Source of the DNA: JBJXGE01 sp046154185 | GTDB lineage: Bacteria; Planctomycetota; UBA8108; UBA1146; JAJFFE01 | DNA length: 64,000 nucleotides | Assembly: GCA_046154185.1 (NCBI GenBank) | Contig: JBJXGE010000038.1 | Coordinates: 1-64,000, forward strand | Direction: 5' to 3' | Shown: positions 17,527-24,209 of the stretch, one piece after another | Layout: each line of letters begins with the position of its first letter | Numbering within the stretch: the stretch's first letter is position 1 | Translations under genes and position numbers: made by a program | Notes under the pieces: model-generated | Databases searched by the model: none | What the model saw: the letters and a program-made list of their open reading frames with translations, nothing else | What the model was told of the DNA's origin: nothing

Positions 17527-18039
17527 TCATGCCGCCTCGATAACACGCAGTACCGCCCGAAGAATCACCGCCCGATGCTCATCGCTGACCACCTCGGGAT
17601 GGAGCTGCCTCTTGGCCGCGACTCGCAAGTAGGGCTTTGCGTCGGAATCGATGCGGCCATCAAAGATCAGCTGCGCGAGCCCGGTTGCCATCACGGTAGT
17701 GTCGAGCGTGAACATGTCGTAATGATCCGCTAAGAACGCGCCGTCCGGATTGCCAAGATCCTGCGCAACCCGGGACTCGTCGAGCAATTCCTGGTTGTAC
17801 TCGGCAAGTCGCCCGCTCATGATCCAAGAGAGACAGTCGACCAAGGACGCACTCGTGTGAGACGCCCGCCAGTCGCGAAACTCATGGAGTGCCTCGTACC
17901 CCTCGTCGCTGCCGAAGGGTGCATCCTCATCCATGCAGTCCCAGAAGAAGTCCTCGGTCATCAGCTCGCGCGCCCTTGGGTGAGCTGCTTCGGGATTGCC
18001 GAGAATGTCGCTGCCGTCGATCTCATCCATCAAGATCAT
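17527..18039 (-). CDS. Hypothetical acidic cassette protein
   Basis: 170 residues, rich in Asp and Glu, with the segment ELMTEDFFWDCMDEDAPFG near residue 25 and LHEFRDWRASHTSASL near residue 50. I recall similar unnamed proteins in integron arrays but know no function. The ATG at 18039 or the one three codons later could be used; both lie just inside the attC core at 18060. The stop is 14 bp from the next site. Confidence 0.65.
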   Translation of the reverse strand: MILMDEIDGSDILGNPEAAHPRARELMTEDFFWDCMDEDAPFGSDEGYEALHEFRDWRASHTSASLVDCLSWIMSGRLAEYNQELLDESRVAQDLGNPDGAFLADHYDMFTLDTTVMATGLAQLIFDGRIDSDAKPYLRVAAKRQLHPEVVSDEHRAVILRAVLRVIEAA

Positions 18040-18059
18040 CCTTCACGCGGAACGTATGC

Positions 18060-18121
18060 GCCCAACGCCTGGCCGATCAGCGGCCGGCCGAGGGCCGGTC
18101 CGCTGCATCGGCATGTTGGGC
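18060..18121 (-). other. attC site (62 bp)
   Basis: Perfect cores GCCCAAC and GTTGGGC around the palindrome CAGCGGCCGGCCGAGGGCCG. The end of the upstream VOC gene reads into it. Confidence 0.88.
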
Positions 18122-18529
18122 GGCGCGCCCCGGATCTTCGCCAAAAGCCAAACGCAGCCCGTGGCAGTCTTCGACGACGAGCTCGCGAATGCCGTAGACT
18201 CGGTCCACTGGTCCCGCCACGATCTTCGCTCCCCGCCTGGTCAGTTCATCGACGAGACGCGTTAGCTCGGTAACGTGGATATACGCGTCGTACCCAACGG
18301 CGGCACGCGGGCGAGCCGGGATGGTCGCCGCCGGACTTTGGTTGAAGAAGAACTCTACGTTGCCTCGCCCCAGCATCGCGAAGACCGGAGGCTTCCCGAA
18401 GAACCCGCGATTCTCGAAGCCGAGGACGTCGCAGTAATACGACGCCGCAGCGACGACGTCTGGCACAGTGAACTGAGGGGAGACCCCCAGAAAGGCGGAT
18501 TGTTCAGCGATTTCAGAGTTCACTTGCAT
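18077..18529 (-). CDS. VOC-family (glyoxalase-like) cassette protein
   Basis: 150 residues. It opens with SPQFTVPDVVAAASYYCDVL and GFENRGFFGKPPVFAML, the first beta-alpha module of a VOC domain, and ends with IRELVVEDCHGLRLAFGEDP, the second. The last 20 or so residues are encoded by the attC itself, a common quirk of cassette genes. It could be a metal-dependent lyase, dioxygenase or drug-binding protein; the sequence does not decide. Confidence 0.75.
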   Translation of the reverse strand: MQVNSEIAEQSAFLGVSPQFTVPDVVAAASYYCDVLGFENRGFFGKPPVFAMLGRGNVEFFFNQSPAATIPARPRAAVGYDAYIHVTELTRLVDELTRRGAKIVAGPVDRVYGIRELVVEDCHGLRLAFGEDPGRAAQHADAADRPSAGR

Positions 18530-18545
18530 CGTCTACCTCTCGTCC

Positions 18546-18614
18546 GCCCAACGTCTTTGACGCTGAACCGCGAGCGCCGCTGCGGCGCTCGCCGGCTCCT
18601 GCGTCTTGTTAGGC
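18546..18614 (-). other. attC site (69 bp)
   Basis: Perfect cores GCCCAAC and GTTAGGC around CGCGAGCGCCGCTGCGGCGC, a strong GC palindrome. Confidence 0.88.
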
Positions 18615-18629
18615 GGAGCATAACGACGC

Positions 18630-19127
18630 TCAGTCGACAGGGCTACCAAGCCGCTTGCGGAGCTTGCTTGATCCGTACTCGCCACGAGTGCAGAACTTGC
18701 AGGCGCAGAACGGAGGCTTGCCGTGCGCGTCTGGCCTGTATCGCCATCCGAGAACTTGCGGCAGGCTCCGACAACGATGAATCTCCGATGCCTCGATACG
18801 GCGAGGGATCACGCACTCCCAGCCGAGACGATCCGAGGAGGTCATGAAGACCTCGGCCGCCTCGGATGCCGGCATCCATCGATGCGCCTGACGATAGTGT
18901 CCGACCCAGACCACCTCGTCGTCCGGCAATCGGAAGTAGACCCCAGCAATTGGCCCGGAGTTGCCTCGTCGCAGCTCCCTAAGCCACTGGTGCGAAACGA
19001 AGAAATTGCGCGTGACGGGCACGGCGAAGACACCACCAGGGAAGTCGCCGGTTGGCTTGCGAAGACGACTGATGCCCGAACGGCGGATCTTGGCCGACCG
19101 TGACTCAGGCGTGAGATGGACCAGCAT
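18630..19127 (-). CDS. Hypothetical cassette protein, VHLTPESRSAKIRRSG family
   Basis: 165 residues from the ATG at 19127. It opens MLVHLTPESRSAKIRRSGI and continues with FAVPVTRNFFVSHQWLREL and VWVGHYRQAHRWM. The end has a Cys cluster (PPFCACKFCTRGEYGS) that could bind a metal. The opening is shared by unnamed proteins in many bacteria; no function is known to me. An upstream ATG at 19133 is equally close to the attC core at 19149. Confidence 0.65.
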   Translation of the reverse strand: MLVHLTPESRSAKIRRSGISRLRKPTGDFPGGVFAVPVTRNFFVSHQWLRELRRGNSGPIAGVYFRLPDDEVVWVGHYRQAHRWMPASEAAEVFMTSSDRLGWECVIPRRIEASEIHRCRSLPQVLGWRYRPDAHGKPPFCACKFCTRGEYGSSKLRKRLGSPVD

Positions 19128-19148
19128 CACCATGACGAGACAACTTCC

Positions 19149-19208
19149 GCCCAACGCTCAGCATCAGCGGCGGCGCGCAGCGGCGTCCGCTGCATGCTGT
19201 TGTTAGGC
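19149..19208 (-). other. attC site (60 bp)
   Basis: Perfect cores GCCCAAC and GTTAGGC around CTCAGCATCAGCGGCGGCGC, the commonest site type of this array. Between it and the next gene (to 19292) a minus-strand frame tail (TNGYYGFSPEAIRRGAA) stops inside the site and looks like the end of a lost gene. Confidence 0.9.
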
Positions 19209-19292
19209 CGCTCCCCGTCGAATGGCCTCCGGCGAGAACCCGTAGTACCCGTTCGTCTTGCTTTGCTCTGCCCACAGCCTCAGCCCCTCAGA

Positions 19293-20426
19293 TCAGAACG
19301 CCCGACCGAACCGCTCCCCGTCGAACGCGTACACCGCGCCCGGCGTGTCGCCGAGTAGCATGAGTCGGCCGTCGCGGAGCTGGGTAATGCCCCAGATCGT
19401 GTCGGAGGCAACCCCATCGTCGGCGCCGTAATGCGTGAACGTCTTGCCGTCCCAGCGCCAGACGCCGGAATAGACGGTGCCGAACCACATGATGCCGTCG
19501 CGGTCCTCGAAGATGGAGAACGCTCGGTGGAGGGTGGGGCCGTCGCGGTCGCCGGGGCCCAGGCGGTGCTCGGCGGTGAAATGCGTGACGTCGTCGCCGT
19601 CGACGACGACTACGCCGTAGCCGTTGTCGGCCAGCCAGAGCCGGCCGCGGGAGTCCGCGAGGAGACCGCGGATGCCAACCTCGCGCGGGTCGTCATCTCG
19701 ACCCATGCGGGCGCGGTCGACAACGGCGAGCTTGGCGCCGTCGAAGCCGAACGCGGCGCGCATGGTCCCGAACCAGACGATGCCGTCCCGGCCGCGGACC
19801 GTGCCGGTGCTGGGGTAGTACCAGGTGTGGGCCTTCGGGTCGTCGGGGACCGGGAACGCATGGAACGTAAACGCCCCGTTGTCGAGGGCGTACATGCCTG
19901 GCGGACCCGGCGTTTCTCCCAACCGTTGCGGAATCTTCGTGAACCATACCTCGCCGTCGGCCGACGCCCACGGCAACGGTTCTATCGCAGGGTCAAGCGT
20001 GAACGGCCCCAAGAAGCGCGTCCCATCCCAGCGGCACACCGTCGTCCCGGACTGGAACCAGAGGTCGCCGGCCGGCCCCGCCTGCACGGTCGCGCCCTCC
20101 GGGCAGCAGAATCCGTCGGCCGTGTCCAGGTAGGTGAGCGTCTTTCCGTCGAAGCGGGCGACGTAATCCGTGGCGCCGAACCAGAGAGTGCCATCACGGT
20201 CCTCGACGAGGGAGCGGATGCCGCGGGTCGGACGGAGGCGGGCCGGCGCTGCGAGCGAGTCCGGCTCGAGCGACGCGCCGCCGACAGATGGAGTCCAGGA
20301 AGATGCGGTGTTTCGCCCGGCCGCCAGGGTGACGTCTCGATCGGACGGAGACGGGGCCGAGCACGTCAGGAGGATCGCCATCAGGGCGGCGACCACGGGT
20401 GCCTTCACTTGAGCGCATGGGTTCAC
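19293..20426 (-). CDS. Lipoprotein with beta-propeller repeats, paralogue of the cassette gene at 11707
   Basis: 377 residues from a GTG at 20426. The start VNPCAQVKAPVVAALMAILL then TCSAP is a lipoprotein signal with lipobox LLTC. Propeller blades with the 'SLVEDRDGTLWFGATDYVAR' pattern recur six or seven times. An ATG at 20588 gives a 54-residue longer form that lacks an N-terminal signal, so the shorter form is preferred. Its blades resemble those of the gene at 11707, another cassette of the same array. The bound ligand is unknown and no kinase module is attached. Confidence 0.7.
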   Translation of the reverse strand: MNPCAQVKAPVVAALMAILLTCSAPSPSDRDVTLAAGRNTASSWTPSVGGASLEPDSLAAPARLRPTRGIRSLVEDRDGTLWFGATDYVARFDGKTLTYLDTADGFCCPEGATVQAGPAGDLWFQSGTTVCRWDGTRFLGPFTLDPAIEPLPWASADGEVWFTKIPQRLGETPGPPGMYALDNGAFTFHAFPVPDDPKAHTWYYPSTGTVRGRDGIVWFGTMRAAFGFDGAKLAVVDRARMGRDDDPREVGIRGLLADSRGRLWLADNGYGVVVVDGDDVTHFTAEHRLGPGDRDGPTLHRAFSIFEDRDGIMWFGTVYSGVWRWDGKTFTHYGADDGVASDTIWGITQLRDGRLMLLGDTPGAVYAFDGERFGRAF

Positions 20427-20595
20427 CCTTCCCGGATCGACGCCGGGGTTCACGGAGCAGTCCACGCGTTCTCGACCCGGTGGCTCAGCGTACGAGATCC
20501 GGACAGCAGGGTGGGCGTGTGCTCGGTACTCCGGGGTATCGCGGTCCATTCGGCTCCCATCCAGCTCGGCGATCTCCCGAAGGTCCATCTGCGCA

Positions 20596-20659
20596 GCCTA
20601 ACGCTCCGGTTCAGCGGCGGGCCGCGCAGCGGACCGTCCCCTGCAACCGGTAGTTAGGT
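20596..20659 (-). other. attC site (64 bp)
   Basis: Perfect cores GCCTAAC and GTTAGGT; the centre matches the site at 13713. Confidence 0.88.
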
Positions 20660-20662
20660 GGC

Positions 20663-21001
20663 TCACTTCGCACCGGGGGCGCCGAAGCGTGAAGCCAGGC
20701 GGTGTTGTTCCTCTGGACGAAGCGCCATCGGTGTAAACCACTCGTAGCCTTCCGCGAAGTAGCTCTCAACGAGCAGGACAAGCTTAGCGTATTGATCCGT
20801 GCTCATGTGCTCAATCTGGAAGTCGGTGTCATCCGGGTGGTGGGCGAGGCAGCCGTGCATCAGGAACTCGTCGAAGTGATCGATTGAGGCCAAGTAGGCG
20901 GTGGGAATGCCGCTGGCCGCGATGATTGGGGCGTTTGCGGATACGAATCGATCCCAGACGCGAGCGGCGGCGATTCTGTTTGGAAAGCGACGATAGCTCA
21001 T
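20663..21001 (-). CDS. Hypothetical cassette protein
   Basis: 112 residues from the ATG at 21001 (MSYRRFPNRIAAARVWDRF). It is mostly helical and rich in aromatic residues, with YAKLVLLVESYFAEGYEWF near residue 75. No family recognised. An ATG at 21055 would start within the attC; the internal one is 18 bp inside the core at 21019, typical for cassettes. The stop is 4 bp from the next site. Confidence 0.6.
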   Translation of the reverse strand: MSYRRFPNRIAAARVWDRFVSANAPIIAASGIPTAYLASIDHFDEFLMHGCLAHHPDDTDFQIEHMSTDQYAKLVLLVESYFAEGYEWFTPMALRPEEQHRLASRFGAPGAK

Positions 21002-21018
21002 GAGCGTGTTTCTCAGCC

Positions 21019-21106
21019 GCCTAACAGTTGAGTTGAGCGGCGCGCACGCCGACACATGAACGTGGCACTTGATCTCTCACGCGTCCGCTCCAGCGATTTG
21101 TTAGAC
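21019..21106 (-). other. attC site (88 bp)
   Basis: Cores GCCTAAC and GTTAGAC. Near-twin of the site at 12805 (shared CACGCG and GCTCCAGCGA segments). Confidence 0.88.
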
Positions 21107-21110
21107 GGCA

Positions 21111-21364
21111 TCACTTGCCATGACCCATCGCCCCGAGCACATCTCTCTCAGCATCGAAGCCCTCCAGTCCGACCTGCGCCGGCGTGAGCCCGAAGGCGCC
21201 TGCCTGTTGTTGAATGAGCGAAGTGATTTCGCACCAGGCCATGGCGCGACCCAACTCATACTGGCGGTCGGCCCTTGATGATTTCGCGTCTGCGGCCGCA
21301 GCTAATGCCGCCTCCCGCGCAAGGGCGCCAAGGTCACGGAGAGGTTCTCAGCGGAAGATGACAT
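21111..21364 (-). pseudogene. Frameshifted small cassette gene of unknown function
   Basis: The minus strand opens with ATG at 21364 (MSSSAEN), but the only long open part is one base out of phase: EPLRDLGALAREAALAAAAD, then RADRQYELGRAMAWCEITSL, then FGLTPAQVGLEGFDAERDVL to the stop at 21111. Joining them needs one indel near 21345. The 254-nt length is not a multiple of three, consistent with a frameshift. If intact it would have encoded about 84 residues. An internal ATG (MAWCEITSL) could still give 43 residues. Confidence 0.5.
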
Positions 21365-21404
21365 TTGCCATTCCTGAATGACGATGTGCGTGACGCCGAG
21401 TGCC

Positions 21405-21502
21405 GTCTAACGCCCTGCCGCTCAGCCGCGAGCGACTTGCCAAGAAAAGAACTTCACCCCTGCGCAGCGCGGCCGCTCGTCGGCTGCAGCGGCTAGTTAG
21501 GC
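21405..21502 (-). other. attC site (98 bp)
   Basis: Cores GTCTAAC and GTTAGGC; the longest site in the array, with CGCAGCGCGGCCGCTCGTCG in the arm. Confidence 0.82.
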
Positions 21503-21503
21503 C

Positions 21504-21971
21504 TCATTGTTCTGGGTTCGTTCCCCAGCCATCGAAATCGCAATCATGTTCGTAACCGAGGTGGCACATCGTTTCGGTCCAATCTACAACCGCTTCGTCG
21601 GTCATCCTGATCGGGGTTGTCCATCCGGAAACGACGAACTGACGAGCGTCGCCCGCTGATGGTCCGCTTTCCACGCTGTATGCAAGAGTCTGCAGGGCTT
21701 CGGTCAATTGCAGAGCCTTGGCTTCGGTGTCGGTGTAGAAAAAGAACTCCAATTTCAGGTTGGCGTCGGAGGCAACTCCGTGCTTGCGAAGCGCGGCTAC
21801 CGTTTGTGGTGACATCGTGGTTTGCCTGCCAAGATTCTCGTGGAACGCCGCAGCGGTAACAAACCGGGGTTGCTCGGCTTTGTCACCCTTGGAGCAGCCG
21901 AAGATCGAACCGAAGAAACCCATGATTAGCACCGCAACGATTGGTCGCACGACTGGAGGCCTAGCTCCCAA
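21504..21971 (-). CDS. RraB-family (RNase E inhibitor-like) lipoprotein, first cassette
   Basis: 155 residues. A lipoprotein signal (IVAVLIMGFFGSIFGC, lipobox ending at Cys26) is followed by a domain with LKLEFFFYTDTEAKALQL and the ending CDFDGWGTNPEQ, which matches the RraB/PF06877 family. RraB itself is a cytoplasmic inhibitor of RNase E, so a lipoprotein form is odd and cannot do that job directly. Position next to the integrase remnant makes this the most recently gained or most strongly expressed cassette, by family knowledge. Confidence 0.7.
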   Translation of the reverse strand: MGARPPVVRPIVAVLIMGFFGSIFGCSKGDKAEQPRFVTAAAFHENLGRQTTMSPQTVAALRKHGVASDANLKLEFFFYTDTEAKALQLTEALQTLAYSVESGPSAGDARQFVVSGWTTPIRMTDEAVVDWTETMCHLGYEHDCDFDGWGTNPEQ

Positions 21972-22015
21972 TTAGCTTGGTCTTGTTGATCCGATGAACC
22001 GGCAATTTCTGCCCC

Positions 22016-22111
22016 ATATAACGTGGCTGCGGCAAGGGGTACTTTTACGCGGAGGTACTGAAGTTCGCAAGGCTTGAGCCAAACCAGCCGCTTCGAGTTT
22101 GCGCGTTAGGC
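22016..22111 (-). other. Candidate attI site, or a degenerate attC
   Basis: Between the first cassette gene and the integrase remnant. The low-end core on the minus strand reads GTTATAT, similar to imperfect attI cores. A GTTAGGC lies at the high end only 8 bp from the integrase stop, with weak pairing between GGCTGCGGC and CAGCCGC. It could be the attI of the array or the attC of a cassette whose gene is gone. Confidence 0.45.
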
Positions 22112-22119
22112 AGACCTGG

Positions 22120-22335
22120 TTAAGACAGTTGAAACTCGAGGAGGCTTGAACGGACCGATCTTGGTGATTGCGACATCGCGTTATGAATAGTCAGCATTCG
22201 ATCTGCCGGACGACGGCTGGCCGCGGGGCCTCTGTTCAAGATGTGGGTGTAGATCATCTTCGTCGCGACTTCCTTGTGGCCGAGCTGCTCCGTTCGGATG
22301 TAGAAGCGACGCTCGGGAGCCCGGTACGTGTCCAC
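22120..22335 (-). pseudogene. intI: C-terminal remnant of an integron integrase (IntI)
   Basis: 71 codons. YIRTEQLGHKEVATKMIYTH and ILNRG then SRRPADRM match the end of IntI tyrosine recombinases (LGHxDVxTTMIYTHVLNRG), including the box II His (LGH) and the catalytic Tyr (MIYTH). The N-terminal domain, box I Arg and the IntI-specific insertion are missing, since lexA begins 29 bp upstream. The stretch before YIRTEQ is not IntI-like, so a deletion junction lies there. It cannot be an active recombinase. It runs in the same direction as the cassettes. Confidence 0.85.
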
Positions 22336-22363
22336 CCCGACGGAGAAGGGGTGCTAATCCGCG

Positions 22364-23041
22364 TTACTTGAACGAACGGACGACTCCGACGACTACGCCT
22401 CGCACTTCGACGCGGTCGGTGAAGAGCGGGGCGAGCGCGGCGTTCGCCGGTTGGAGACGAAAGACCGTTTTGCCGTCTCGAGTCTCGCGAAATAACCTCT
22501 TGAGGGTCGCGACACCCGCACCCAAAACGTCGTCATCAAGCACCGCCACAACGACTTCACCGTCATCGGCGACGCTGCGGCGTTCGACGATCACGAGGTC
22601 CCCATCATGAATGCCGTCGTCGATCATCGAGTCGCCTCGCACTCGGAGCGCATAGTGATCTTGATGCTGCCTCCTCGTGCTTGGCACGAGCATCTCAGCA
22701 AGATCGATGACCTCCGGCACTTCGATGGCTTCGATAGGTTGTCCAGCCGCGATGACACCGAGCACCGTCATCGGCAACCGTTCGTTGCCAGCCGTCGATG
22801 CTGCTGCCGCCGGATGGGCGCGGTCCTGATACTCAGGGTCCAGCACCTCGAGCGATCTGGCGCGATGAGCCGCCCGACGAACGGCGCCCTTTCGCTCCAA
22901 CTGCTGAACGTGGTCGTGGATGGTGACCTTCGACACGGCGAAGTGCTCGGCGATCTCCTGGAGAGTCGGCGACACGGTCCGCATCTGTCGGTAGCGTTGC
23001 AAGAACTCGAGAATCGCGAGCTGTCGATCCGTGTAGTACAT
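22364..23041 (-). CDS. lexA: LexA repressor
   Basis: 225 residues. The N-terminus has a winged helix-turn-helix (LQEIAEHFAVSKVTIHDHVQ). GVIAAGQPIEA contains the Ala-Gly self-cleavage bond. RVRGDSMIDDGI supplies the catalytic Ser and VATLKRLF the Lys of the S24 peptidase-like latch. It is the SOS regulator. It sits immediately upstream of the integrase remnant and on the same strand; LexA is known to repress intI genes in proteobacteria. No obvious LexA box was found in its upstream 70 bp. A planctomycete operator may differ from known motifs. Confidence 0.92.
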   Translation of the reverse strand: MYYTDRQLAILEFLQRYRQMRTVSPTLQEIAEHFAVSKVTIHDHVQQLERKGAVRRAAHRARSLEVLDPEYQDRAHPAAAASTAGNERLPMTVLGVIAAGQPIEAIEVPEVIDLAEMLVPSTRRQHQDHYALRVRGDSMIDDGIHDGDLVIVERRSVADDGEVVVAVLDDDVLGAGVATLKRLFRETRDGKTVFRLQPANAALAPLFTDRVEVRGVVVGVVRSFK

Positions 23042-23112
23042 CTGTCCTATGGTTTGATCCTGATGGCGTTATGGATCGCTGGCGCGTCGTACCTCAGCGC
23101 CGTATCTCAACG

Positions 23113-23583
23113 CTACACACCCAGCCAAGCCAGCGCGAGTATCGCCAAGAGCGCGAGCACAAAAGTACCCTGGATCAGGCCGCGATCGTCGGTCCCACCC
23201 GCCAGTGGATCCCAACTCGCGTCCGGCGAGAGCTTGGTTTCGGCAACCGGCGGAAGTTCCACGACTCCAACCGAACGGCGGGCGTCGAGAGCGGCGGGAA
23301 GCGCCGCCTGGGCGAAACCTCTGTCGAGGATAATACTGTCGCGGTAAACACTGTCGCGCGCGAACCCGGCTGGATACACGCTCGACGCGCGCAAGGCACC
23401 CGTCGATAGCGACGGCATCGACGGCGAGTCGCTTCGAGTTCCTCGCGAGACGGTTCGCGAGGAAGCTTGCGCCGACCCAAACAAGTCGAGCTGAGTGAGC
23501 GTTGCGGACGTGAGGTTTCTCGCCCTGCCGCGAACGGTTGCGGTGGGCGCGTTGTTATCGAAGCGAGTCGCTACCGAGACCAT
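23113..23583 (-). CDS. Hypothetical protein with C-terminal membrane segment
   Basis: 156 residues from the ATG at 23583, chosen because a strong GGAGGAAG ribosome site lies just upstream. The body is rich in Ser, Thr, Ala and Asp without recognisable motifs; a hydrophobic tail (GTFVLALLAILALAWLG, last 20 residues) points to tail-anchoring in a membrane. It stands upstream of lexA with 70 bp between them. Role unknown. Confidence 0.6.
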   Translation of the reverse strand: MVSVATRFDNNAPTATVRGRARNLTSATLTQLDLFGSAQASSRTVSRGTRSDSPSMPSLSTGALRASSVYPAGFARDSVYRDSIILDRGFAQAALPAALDARRSVGVVELPPVAETKLSPDASWDPLAGGTDDRGLIQGTFVLALLAILALAWLGV

Positions 23584-24209
23584 CCTTCTTCCTCCATTTC
23601 GCGCGAGCAACGATGAGCTCGTCCACCACCAGCGACGGAGAGCTGAGCCTCCTCGGACCGCCAAGCCGCAGACAACGTTCTTTCAGTTGCGGCGCCTCAG
23701 GTCAGGACGTTACAGGACGGGACGTTTCGGATCGCGGCGTTACAGGTTTCGGCGCCCGCGAGACTATCCCGACCACTGAGCGACTGCAACTCGGATTAAC
23801 AACCTGTTGGGGTAGCGCTCCGCGCCCTCCCGAACAGTTAGTGGCTTTGGTCCTTCCGACCGGTCGATGCCATCGGCTTCGTTTTCGCTCCTGCGGCACG
23901 GCCCAGTCCTTACGAGTACCGAACTCCGGCCGCCGAATGTTCGGTAGTGTTAGCCTAACAAAAGGAGAACATCAAGTGCCTTCTCGAAATTTTTTCTTCC
24001 GCGCGAATCGTCGATGAGTCTCGATGCTTGCCGCGGGCGCGCGTTCGGCGCGCCGCGTCGACGGGGTCGTCGGGTCGAAGCGTCCCTCGATCGCGCTCGG
24101 CCTTCCCCACTCGCATACATCTCTTTATGCTCCGTCGACGCTCACAATACTGCTCGTCGTGATGCTCAAAGGGCGCGCCGCGCGTCCCGCTCGAAGGAGG
24201 CTCGCTCGC
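23584..24209. other. Long intergenic region before the thiolase gene, with a possible leader peptide
   Basis: 626 bp. A 13-codon frame with AAGGAG in front of a GTG start (23976-24017, MPSRNFFFRANRR) lies near its right end and could be a leader peptide. Two CGTTACAGG copies (about 23706 and 23742) form a short direct repeat. No other gene was recognised; a longer frame across the region has no credible start. Confidence 0.35.

Larger units (their letters stand above)
11707..22335 (-). mobile_element. Chromosomal integron: cassette array plus integrase remnant, reverse orientation
   Basis: Twelve well-formed attC-like sites and one degenerate one lie at 12.8-21.5 kb. Each pairs an RYYYAAC-type core with a GTTRRRY-type core 49-98 bp away and has an imperfect palindrome between. 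They separate short genes that all read on the minus strand. Gene starts lie just inside the RYYYAAC (low-coordinate) core and genes end at the next site, which fixes the cassette direction as right to left. A C-terminal integron-integrase fragment sits at the right end on the same strand as the cassettes, the so-called reverse integron layout. The left border is not marked by an attC. Confidence 0.88.

Noticed and set aside
12805..21502. Regularly spaced similar repeats that could suggest a CRISPR array
   Set aside because: The repeats are 49-98 bp imperfect palindromes separated by whole genes of variable length, not 25-40-bp repeats with constant short spacers. They have integron cores.
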